This document shows, one piece after another, positions 25,201-34,139 of a DNA stretch of 64,000 nt. Position numbers and translations under genes: made by a program. The notes under the pieces were generated by a model. The model was not told where the DNA came from. It ran no database searches and was given only the letters and a program-made list of their open reading frames with translations. Within the stretch, counting starts at the first letter, position 1, and every line of letters begins with the position of its first letter. The stretch lies in NCBI GenBank assembly GCA_024305405.1, contig JAKNDB010000088.1:2250001-2314000 (forward strand), given 5' to 3'. The stretch is from Dirofilaria immitis. Taxonomy: Eukaryota; Nematoda; Chromadorea; Rhabditida; Onchocercidae.

Positions 25201-26691
25201 TTCAAATCAATCAATCAAAATAAGATCCTACCTTTAAATATGAGTATAATATTTTATCCTATCTTCATAAATTAAGTATCAGTCAATCAAATCTATTAAT
25301 TTGAACGAATCAATTTTTAAATCACTCGATCAAAATAAGATTCATTCTAAAATCAATCGATCAAAATAAGATTAATTGATTGAAATTTTTATTTTGTTTT
25401 GCTTACCGCATTTTTGCGTGTGATCAATCATTTGTTAAGTTCAATCAATATTCCTATAAATTATTTGTGGAATTATAATATCGTTTCTCTTTGTACTTTT
25501 TTTAAATTATTTTTATTTCAGATTTATTAGGTGTCGGTCATACCTATAGTCCGGATAGCAGTCAATTAAGTGCGGCAGCAGCAGCCGGTTATCCCGCACA
25601 AGCAATGTTTCCCAGTAATCCGTACGCAGCCGGTATTGCGCATCCGGCATTTGCCAATCCGGCGTACGTTCTTTTTTTTTTGATAGTTTATTCAAATTTA
25701 AAATTTGAAATATAATTTAGTTATCAATACTTATTGTATTGTATGCATTGTCTTATCTTTTGACTCATTTATTCTCTTTTTTTTTCCGAATAATCTATGG
25801 TACTTCTCAAATTTTGATTTCATAATATAATATCGATTTATTTAAATATTTAATTACAGTTTGATGAGTACCACATTCAATTAAGCATTATAATTAAAAG
25901 AATTATGTTTGGAAATTATATTTTTACAAATTATCTCTTTAAAATATATTTAAGTTTAAATTGAAATCTTAATTTAATCATAATTACAGAATTATTTTAA
26001 ACATTGATTGGTACCTGAAGAATTGGTATTGAAAAAAATTTTAGTATTTGAAGTAATTCCATAGTTAATGATTTTAAATATTTGGAATTTTAAACTAATC
26101 AATAAATTAGGCTTAAACCAATTTATTTACTTTCATAGTTATTACCTTATAATCTTTGTATAGCAAATGATTTGTCTATTATAAATAATAACATGACTAT
26201 ATAATTCTCGAGGTTCTCGAGATAAAAGAAAAGTGAGTTAATATGAAGAGAAGAGAATATTTTACGAAATTATATTTCGCATTAAAATTTTTTTTCTTTA
26301 CATCAAAACCAATATTTCTTCAATAATTTTCTCAAAAAGTGACCATTATATTTTTTGATTTCTTAAATGATATTTAATATTTTAAAGAAAAAGAAATTTG
26401 AAATTTTTACTTAATTACAAACAAAAATTCCAATTAAAAAATATTCGAATAATATTTTATTAGAATAATTTAGTATAATCTAGAAAAATTATATTTAAAA
26501 AAGAAAAGTTTTCAGTTTAAAAAAAAAAATTATAAAATAATGATATGTTTTACAGTGCATTAACGGGCCATATGTTTATGCCGGGACCGATGAGCCATAT
26601 GATGGCACCGTATAGTGCAGCACAAACACAGATGGGCGCAAATGTATGGATGGAATCATTGATGCCAGGCCATATGTCAATGGATGCTTAA
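551..26691 (+). CDS. unc-62: UNC-62, MEIS/homothorax-class TALE homeodomain transcription factor (5' end outside the window)
   Basis: Exons: 551-714, 908-989, 6856-7043, 7174-7274, then alternative 9123-9525 or 10757-10941, then 14141-14216, 24634-24767, 25522-25663, 26556-26691 (stop TAA 26689-26691). All junctions are GT-AG and the phases chain. The first exon encodes the end of the MEIS/PKNOX N-terminal domain ([12 protein letters not shown], then [11 protein letters not shown]), the region that binds PBC-class partners in the family. A Ser/Pro/Gln-rich linker follows, then the homeodomain with [20 protein letters not shown] and [20 protein letters not shown]. The tail is rich in Ala, Pro and Met and ends in HMSMDA. 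The protein is a nuclear DNA-binding partner of PBC and Hox proteins. The visible part is about 402 residues with the second alternative exon and about 475 with the first. Earlier exons lie left of position 1. Exons 9123-9525 and 14141-14216 each need one extra A to stay in frame. Confidence 0.95.
2171..2420. repeat. 63-bp tandem repeat, four copies, alternating variants
   Basis: Four head-to-tail copies of a 63-bp unit begin at 2171, 2234, 2297 and 2360. Copies 1 and 3 share one pair of bases (CATTG and CACTG), and copies 2 and 4 share the other (CATCG and CATTG). The array is therefore a duplicated 126-bp dimer. Confidence 0.97.
3779..3823. repeat. GAT trinucleotide microsatellite
   Basis: About 15 GAT units with one interrupted unit, directly after an AAAC/AAAT-type simple sequence at 3715-3765. 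It lies inside a unc-62 intron. Confidence 0.97.
4301..4422. repeat. AAT trinucleotide microsatellite with flanking duplication
   Basis: Two AAT/GAT arrays sit on either side of a repeated segment related to AATATTATCTTA (near 4280 and 4355). This suggests that a short unit containing the array was duplicated. Confidence 0.9.
5812..5890. repeat. CAT (ATC) trinucleotide microsatellite
   Basis: A run of CAT units with ATT and AAC interruptions in the unc-62 5.9 kb intron. It creates a false poly-Asp frame on the minus strand. Confidence 0.95.
8969..8974 (+). promoter_or_regulatory. UGCAUG element upstream of unc-62 alternative exon A
   Basis: An exact TGCATG lies about 150 bases upstream of the exon A acceptor. 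UGCAUG is the binding site of the RBFOX family (FOX-1 and ASD-1 in nematodes). In that family, upstream intronic sites usually favour skipping of the downstream exon. The function here is inferred only from sequence and position. Confidence 0.4.
9123..9525 (+). CDS. unc-62: unc-62 alternative exon A: canonical homeodomain N-terminal half (7a-like)
   Basis: The exon ends in [19 protein letters not shown] then HHLT before donor gttagt, nearly the canonical MEIS homeodomain arm and helix 1. Upstream it has a Q5 run and a long Thr/Asn/Ile low-complexity stretch encoded by ACT, ATT and AAT codons. The good acceptor tgtatgcag at 9121-9122 has the right phase for the exon before, but the homeodomain frame is reached only if the A run at 9128-9130 has one more A. 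The exon is then 404 bases, exactly what the flanking phases require. A weaker acceptor at 9196 would also keep frame without any correction. It ends in phase 0, like the exon at 10757, so the two are interchangeable before 14141. This corresponds to C. elegans exon 7a. Confidence 0.85.
10757..10941 (+). CDS. unc-62: unc-62 alternative exon B: divergent homeodomain N-terminal half (7b-like)
   Basis: Acceptor ttccttccag and donor gtaagt are both strong. The exon joins in phase 1 to 7174-7274 and leaves phase 0 for 14141, the same as the exon at 9123-9525, which points to mutually exclusive use. It encodes an acidic, Gly/Ser-rich linker and then [20 protein letters not shown] followed by FQNLT. 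Helix 1 keeps RAWLF and the L-T end, but the arm GIFPKxATN is replaced by a Lys-rich different arm. This is the pattern of C. elegans unc-62 exon 7b, where 7a and 7b change the DNA-contacting N-terminal part of the homeodomain. A UGCAUG lies 32 bases downstream of the donor. Confidence 0.92.
10973..10978 (+). promoter_or_regulatory. UGCAUG element 32 bases downstream of unc-62 alternative exon B
   Basis: An exact TGCATG (inside CATGCATG) lies just past the exon B donor, the classic position for RBFOX-dependent exon inclusion. Together with the copy at 8969 it would favour exon B over exon A in cells expressing FOX-1 or ASD-1-like proteins. The role is inference. Confidence 0.45.
14141..14216 (+). 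CDS. unc-62: unc-62 homeodomain exon (helices 2-3) with a one-base frame break
   Basis: After acceptor tttattttag the exon reads HPYPSEDQ and then, one frame over, [16 protein letters not shown]. The break is at the six-A run 14163-14168. Seven A would give DQKKQL, the family sequence. The exon is 76 bases, but its neighbours require a length of 3n+2, so 77 fits. The reading frame downstream is intact and conserved, so an assembly error is much more likely than a pseudogene. The Trp codon of the recognition helix (NNW) is split TG|G across the following 10.4 kb intron. Confidence 0.93.
14559..14772. repeat. 28-bp tandem repeat, about eight copies
   Basis: The unit carries ATATATTAATATCAACTATA followed by AGAATTAG or ATAATTAG. 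Copies differ mainly at this one G/T position. The core ATATTAATAT is self-complementary. It lies at the start of the large unc-62 intron. Confidence 0.96.
15606..15637. repeat. TA dinucleotide microsatellite
   Basis: A pure TA run of about 32 bases, followed by GGGAGAGAGCTGGGAGTTCAT. A related GGGAGTTCAT sequence recurs near 15730. Confidence 0.95.
19226..19300. repeat. TTA trinucleotide microsatellite
   Basis: An ATT/TTA array with two GTT interruptions in a unc-62 intron. It produces a false poly-Leu frame. Confidence 0.95.
19508..19985. repeat. Tandem duplication of a block of about 240 bp
   Basis: Two diverged copies (about 19508-19743 and 19744-19985) share the same order: CT-rich start, CATATT(ATT)TAGTATTATTTATT, a CAT array, an AATAGCAATA array, GAAAGCAATA plus a TA run, then GATCGATTTCTGTC and GATTGCAAATC at the end. 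Confidence 0.9.
22640..23200. repeat. GAATGA/GAAATG-type degenerate minisatellite
   Basis: A long stretch made of variants of TGAATGAATTGAAATGGAA. A 47-bp sub-block is repeated around 22855-22945. It is intronic to unc-62. Confidence 0.9.
24634..26691 (+). CDS. unc-62: unc-62 last three exons: end of recognition helix and C-terminal tail
   Basis: Exon 24634-24767 follows acceptor acttatag, completes the split Trp codon and encodes [20 protein letters not shown] plus an Arg/Lys-rich segment with SPGPSPG. Asn and Arg of the WFxNxR motif are present, and so is the TALE Ile at the MEIS position 50 equivalent. Exon 25522-25663 (after atttcag) has a run of alanines and [16 protein letters not shown], similar to the tail of nematode UNC-62. 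Exon 26556-26691 (after tttacag) is Met/Pro-rich and ends at TAA. A candidate poly(A) signal AATAAA is at 26906-26911. Confidence 0.93.
25089..25380. repeat. Imperfect direct duplication with a 17-bp-arm hairpin
   Basis: Segments at about 25089-25230 and 25236-25380 share AAATATGAGTATAATATTT, a TATCTTCATAAAT..AAGTATCA block, and ATCAAAATAAGAT. The first copy contains a perfect inverted repeat (25163-25179 and 25184-25200) with a four-base loop. It lies in the unc-62 intron between 24767 and 25522. Confidence 0.88.
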
Positions 26692-26905
26692 AAAAAAAAT
26701 TCATAGTTAAGAAAATCGATTTAAAATGACTTTCTACTTATACGACGACGATGATATATATTTTTGTTTCTTTTGGTTCCATCTTTAAATGGAAAATAGT
26801 TTGAAGATTTTCGGAAAAATCTTAAAATTTTGGAACAATTGATCAATCTTCGGTAAAAATTGAATTATTGCGAGGAAACAAATATGTATGTAAAAAAATT
26901 AAGCC

Positions 26906-26911
26906 AATAAA
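26906..26911 (+). terminator. Candidate poly(A) signal of unc-62
   Basis: AATAAA occurs about 215 bases after the stop codon, inside an A/T-rich 3' flank. The hexamer is common in DNA of this composition, so the call is tentative. Confidence 0.35.
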
Positions 26912-27154
26912 TATAGTAATGGAAAGCAAAGAAAAGGTGGTATCAATGGCGATAATATTTACAAAAATCTCTGATGCTGTAACAGGAAGAGGATACTGTA
27001 TTGGCGATAAAAGGAAAAGGATACTGTATTCACTACATCGACAACAGTAAATATTTTCGATTAATTATATATATTTTTCTCTCTCTCTTTCTTTCTCTTC
27101 TTTCTCTCTCTCTCTTTTTGCTCTTTTTTTGTATTTAAAAAAAAAGGAAATATG

Positions 27155-27189
27155 CCAATAGCCAATAGCCAATAACCAATAGCCAATAG
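27155..27189. repeat. CCAATAG heptamer array, five units
   Basis: Five tandem 7-bp units of CCAATAG (one is CCAATAA) begin at 27155, followed by a diverged CCAGAAG. The array lies downstream of the unc-62 poly(A) candidate. Confidence 0.95.
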
Positions 27190-30100
27190 CCAGAAGAAAA
27201 TAGCAGATCAAATGAGGATGAGATAAATAATTGATTTAAAAAAATAATTTTGTTTTACAATTTTTTTGTTTTCAAATTGTTAAAATTGTTCAATGCAAAC
27301 GGATGATATATTATATATTATATTATTTATATTTTTACTATTTGTAAATTATTATTATCTCTTATTTTATTCAAAAAAAATTCGCAACGATTTCGTAACA
27401 AATTTTATTTTTTTAAGTAAAATTTCATTTAAAAAAAAATGAATTCATTTCTTATGAATGTGTTTTCTTTTTTTTCAATTAATTTTTTTTTCTTTTGTAA
27501 TTTGCTCAAATTCAATTTTCGAACTCAGTTTTGCATATGTCGGTGTATGTGTTTTGTGTTTTTCCTATTATTTCTCTTTTCTCTTTTCTTTTCTTTTTCC
27601 CGAAAAATTTCTAATTTTTGAATTATCATTTCAATGTGCTTGAAAAATAATTGAATTTTAAATTTGTTAATTTATGCTAATTTATAATGAATTATTTGAC
27701 AACAATTGTAATAGTTTTTTTTCTTTTTTCATATATTTTGACATTCTCATTTTCCTCTTTTCTGTTCTTTTTTTTATTGTCGAAAAAATTTTGAATTATT
27801 AAATTACTTCTTTTCTCGTCCTTTTCCTTTTGCCTAATATTGAAAATTGAAAGTTTCATTCTTGAATTATAATACTCGGAAAAAAAACATATGGTGAAAA
27901 TTTATTATCATTTCTTGGAAAAGTAGAAATCATTTGAAAGAATTGAATTAATTAGATGAAAATTGAATTAGTGAAAGTTTTTTTTTGGCTGAATACTTTT
28001 TGCTATATTTTTTAATCAGTCAGTCGATCAATTTTTATCCAATCATTCTATCCTTCTTTATAAATTTAAGCTTATTATGAAAATTAAAAATTTGAAATGG
28101 ATATTTTTCAATATATATGAAATGGATGAAAATTTATATAAATTTATGTAAAAAGCTTAAATTGTTTAAAAACTTTTATTTTGCAAGAAGTATATAATAA
28201 TATATGTTAAAAAAAAAGGAGCTTATTTATTATTATTTCTTTTGCAAAATTTTATTTAAAATATATTTTTAAAAAATGAATAAACAAACAACTGACAAAT
28301 AGTAATCCGTTTCACAATCCCAAATATATACATATATTGAACTCAATTTTTATTAGCCGGTGGAAAAGAAGGATCTTCCGTTTATTTTAAATTATATTTG
28401 TTTGTTTTGATTGTAACAATAATTGATAAGTACAGTAATGGAAGACTTCTATCAGTTTCTGCTTATCAACTTTTTGTCTTAATAATCAAAAGAAGTTTTA
28501 GAAAAAAATTTTGTTAAAAAGATAAGATATTTTATGATAAATAGTTTTATCAATCATTATTCCAAATATGTTCGGAAATGAGTTGAAGCGAAGAATGATA
28601 ATAAATAATTTGAAATGATTAATAGATTTAAAAAAATTTTTAGAATTAATTAAATTAATTGATTATATTTGGGAAACTGTACTTATCACATACTTTTACT
28701 AATTATTTTATTCAATTATTATTATTGTTATTTGTCGGTACATACAGGGCGCTTGCTTTTTTTTTTTTTTTTTAAATTTATATAAAATTCTCTCTCCTTT
28801 TCATCTTCTTCTCTCTCCCTCTCTCTCTCTCACTTTTTTTTCCTTTTTCTTTCTTTCTTCTAATGAAAAATATTTGCTGAAATAGATTGGTTGAAGTAGT
28901 TTTTATTGATTAATGATAATTTGAGTAATATATAATAAAATTGGAATATATCTGAAATAGTTCAAATCTTTTTCTTATCAGAAAATATTAACTGAAATGA
29001 AATGATTTTGATTTTAGTAAAGAAATGAAATAGGCATAGCCCTTCTTTTCTTTTATTAATTTATTAGTAAAGTAATATTTTATTGTTTATATCCTCTTCT
29101 TTTCATGACGCGGGCTCTGTTATATCCATGACTGCTTTTTTTTTTAATTTTTATTTTTTTGTTTACAAATTCTTTCGTACTCAAATATGCGTGTAATTTT
29201 ATTTTGAAATTTTGTTTATCTTTTGTTTTTCTTCCTCTTCTATTTCTCTTTCTCCCTCTCTCTCTCTTTCTATTCTTCTCTCTCCTCTCTCTATTTCTCG
29301 TCTTTTAAATTAATTACCGTACAAATTAATTTCATTTCATTTCATTGCAACAATTATAAAAGAGTTAAAAACAAAAAAAAAAAAAAACGAAGAAAAGTAA
29401 TAATACGAAGGGAAGAAGGAGAAAGAATATGAAATGAAATTGAAATTTATTTTTATTTTCATTTGGTAATTGATATTTAGAATTTATTTTTTTTTTGAAT
29501 TATAATTTTAGCAATGAATTCGGCTAGTTATATGATAGTAATAGTAATATTATTATTATTATTATTGTGTAATTTGAATATTTCAATAATTTTAGTTTTT
29601 ATTTTTTTGACGATGCATAATTATTGTTTGATAGAATGAGTTGAGAAATTTTAATTTTTACATTTCAAAAAAATTATTTCAATTTCGATAGCCAAATATT
29701 TGAATTAAATAATATGATTGATTGATTGATTGATAAATTAGCTTATATTGATAGGTTTTTTCTTTTTAAATATAAAATTATGAAGACATAATAGTGAATG
29801 ATAAATGATAAGGATGAGAAGTATCATTGATATATTTCACAATGCATTTGACAATTCTAATTAGCATTTGGCATAATTTAAATATATCCTAAATTTGGCT
29901 AAAATTAAATGAATTCAAAATATATTGAATATTTACCGAACTTCCCTATCACAGTGCAAATAATCATCCCAAATTGATTTGAAAATTTAATTCGGAAATT
30001 TTGATTATGTCTTATATAGATTAATTAATCAAATAATCAGTGAGATGATAAAATTCTTTTCCTTTTCTTTTCAAAACGAATTTATCAAAAATTTTTATCA

Positions 30101-31710
30101 AGACTAATTACACTTTATACAGAAAATTGAAAATGGAAATTAAAAGAAATGTAATTAATTTCTCAACTTAATTGTGAATTCATATTTAAGAATAGTATAT
30201 TCCTTTTATTTTCCTAAATTTATTAGTATTATTGATTGATTAGGTTGTATTTGTGATTTATATGCAGAAATGAGCATAGTATATTGTTAAATGATATATG
30301 TGAATGATAATATATGATTAATTTGATATTTGATTTATTGATTATATTTTTCCTATTTTTTTTTTTGATTACAATTGCATGTCTCTTTTCATTTCTTTTT
30401 TACTTTTTATTTTTTGTCTTTTGCACCATAATATTATTGATAAAAATTCTATTTGCTATGAATATTTGATGATATAAACAAATACAATAAAAATTTTTAA
30501 TATCTTTTAAATTTTCAATTTTTCATTTATCAAACAAATTAATATTTCCAAACAAAAAAATGTAAAAATGAAAATTGAAAAAGAAAATATTTGAATTAAA
30601 AAATAATTTGCCTAAAATTTATTATTTGAGAAAGTTTTAAATATAATTTATAAATAATGATGAAATCTTCAATAATCAATATTTTAGATTAAAAATTCCG
30701 ATAAAACTTTCATCCTCTCAGAACTATTAAATTGAAATAATTGAGATTTTGATCCCAGGAATTTTGAGAAAGAGAAAAGTGGGATAAATGAAACTTATAA
30801 TGCGGAAAAGTTGAATTACGAAATAATTAATGAAAATATTTTGAAATAATTTTGAATAAATAAAAAGTGAAATATCAAATATTACAATATTGAAAAAAGA
30901 TTAAAAAAGAGGTAAATCACAATATATGAGAAAAATAGAAAGAGAAAGTTATAAAAAATTTAAGAATTTATTGGATTTTATTCGAGATTGGAACATTCTA
31001 TAATCTGAAAAAGTTGAATTTGATGAAAAGATGACGAAATACCATATGATATTTATTAGGAAACAGAAGAGAATATGGCAAAGATTTGAATTATGCCTAT
31101 GATTTTATTAATAATTTATAAAAATTGATATGATAAAGTTTAGCAATGCTTAATTACAAATTTTTGTATAATTTTTTCCTTCTCAATATTTTTTATGATT
31201 AATTTTTATCAGACATATCAGAAATTATATTTACAATTTCTTTGTTAACTTTTCGAACTACAATTTCGTAATTTTTTGATATTAATCAGAATTATTTATT
31301 TTAAATTGTATATTCATTTTATATATTTCGATTTGAATGCTTTTTCGATTATGATAATTAACAGTAATTTATCAGTTGATAATATAATCTTTCATTTTCT
31401 GCTTTTTTTTGAAATTTTTACGAAAAATTTATTTTATCGTTGACAATCATTTTCTATGAATTTTGCGATGAATTTAAGATGATGGGAAAAAAGAAATTGG
31501 AATGATTTGCTTGCAAAATTTGGAATTTTTAATTGTTTATTCATATTTATTTATTTATTTATTTATTTACATTCTTTATATTATTTCTTCTTATCAACTA
31601 ATTTCTCATTTCCTTCTTTTTTTCCAACAAAATCTTTGTTGTTTTAATTAATTTTTATAAATTATTAAAGGAAATAAATAGTAATGGTAGAATGACATGG
31701 TAATAATAAT

Positions 31711-31754
<44 letters not shown>

Positions 31755-34139
31755 GAAGGTAATGATTGATAATAAATTGCACCGTAATTATAATAAATAA
31801 ATAATAATAACAAATAAGTAAATGATAATGATAATGATAATGGTGATATTATAATAATAAATAATAATAACAATGATAAATATTAAATAATGAAAAAGTA
31901 GTCGTGATGTATCGTATATGGTTTGAATATTCAAATTAATTTGTAGTCGGTCATATTATTATGGAAATATTTGCTACGACATATATCTTCTGAACTCTAT
32001 TGATCCGTTGTCGTATCGTCCGATTGTCATCCGTTTGTTGTCACCCGCTTGTTATCATTGTAATCTGTCGCCCGTTCATGAGAGTGTCCTTGAAAACATC
32101 GGTTGATGGAAAAGATGATAAATCAAACTTTAACATCAAATAGAAATGGATTATGTATAATAAGATCTTAATCTCTTGCATTAACAATTTTTTTTCTTAT
32201 TATCAAATTTATCATTTGCGAAATAATAAATGAAACTTAAAATATGCCAAAATATTATATATGATAATGATAATAGTTATTATCAAAACAACTGATGTTA
32301 ATATCATTATCATTTCCAATTTTCAATTTTTTATCAATAATCTCATATTTGATATTCTTATTTCTCTTTAATTGAATTTTGGAATTAACTATGCTAAAAT
32401 TTACATATAAAAACAAATAGATATTTAAATAATTTACAGAGAAAAAAAGTTTTTTGGAATGAATTATTAAATTATTTTCCTTTTAATTCATTTTTCAATA
32501 TTATTTTGAAAGATATTAGTTGAAAAATTTTTTCTCAAAATTTTTGATTAAATTTCAAATTTTTTTACTTCAAAATTCCTAGCTAAATTTTGGTTTGTAA
32601 AATTTTTAAATTTTTCAAATATTACGAATTTATTTAATGAAATTTCAATCATACATTTCCAATTATTAAATGGAATAGCAATAATAATAAGAAGTGAATA
32701 GTACAATAATAATAGTTGTTAGTATTATCATCATTAATTTATTATTATTTCAAATAAATATAAAAGTACTTATTACAATAATACATTGGCAGGAATAAAA
32801 ATAAACTTAATGAAAGTGATATTAATAAATTATTCAGTTATATTATTATCAGCATTACAGTATATATTCTAATATCACTATCATTATTATATTATTACTT
32901 TGGCATATCCTTATTCCTTATTTATTATTCCTGGAATTGATAATTTTGATAATAAAAGTGAAGTTATTAAATTATAAAAATGATTAGTACTATTGAATAT
33001 CTGTTATTTAAAAATATAAATTAAGCAATGAGGATCGATTTTCCAGAAAAGCAATATATCGATATTTTCCATAACAAATTCAGCAAATAGAATATCCCTT
33101 TCTTAAATTTTCGAAGAATATTCAGCATTTCCAACTTTTAGGATTATCGATATAATCTTTATAATATGTTTCAAATTAAAAATTTTTATATTTATCAAAT
33201 CAAATCAAATGATGATGATGATGACTGTCATAATGCAAATGATAAATATTTTTCCAATAAGTTTTATTAGATTTTTAAAATGGATATTATTATTAATTTG
33301 TAAAATATCATTTATTCAATAAACTTCAATTTTTGATTAAAATTTAGTTTTGAAATTTTATTTACAAAATTTTAAGTATTTGAAATGAATGAGAAATTAA
33401 TGAAAAATCATTATAAAACAATAGCAACAATTAGTGAAACATAGCAATTCGAATATGATAATTTATTTGATATTATCAATAAATGCTTTGATGCTTACTC
33501 TGCTTATAACAGATATTCCTATCAATATTCATTATCACATTATTGAGAAAAAAATTGAAAAATGATAATACAGAAATAATAAAATGGGATGATATTTTAA
33601 TCCCTCAATTTTTAAACTTTTAAACCTTTTAGTTACTAATTCGAACTAATTATAAAAAAGAAATGATAAAATACACTTGTATGAGAAGTTTATCATATCA
33701 GCACTATGCGATATTAGATACATTAGATACATTACGCCCATATTACGATATTTATTAAATTATTTTATATCTATTTATTAATAAATACTAGGTAATAATA
33801 ATGATTTATATTTATAATTATATTTTATATGATTAAATCAAATTCATTGCAAAAATATGAATATATGGGATGATAATTAAATATGAATTTAAATTTGAAT
33901 TGAAATCTTTAAATCTTCTAATCAAGTATAAATTCGATTTATTCATTTTTTGAATTCGAAATGAAATTTTATTTAGCTGCTTAGTGTATACATATCCTTG
34001 TATTTTATGCGAATGAAATCATAATCAAGTTTATTGCAAATTATATATATATATGTATAAGCGATAAAGATATGATTTTCAAATTAAAATTAAGTTTTAT
34101 ATTTAATTATTAAATTTTTTGATTAGAATATAGATTTAA

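Larger units (their letters stand above)
26692..34139. other. 7.4 kb spacer between convergent genes
   Basis: This region holds the 3' flank of unc-62 and the 3' flank of the minus-strand membrane-protein model. I see no gene, tRNA or transposon. It contains a heptamer array (27155-27189), T and CT tracts (27070-27130, 28790-28860, 29225-29300), AAT arrays (31700-31760, 31795-31870), and a less AT-rich patch at about 31900-32110. Confidence 0.7.
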
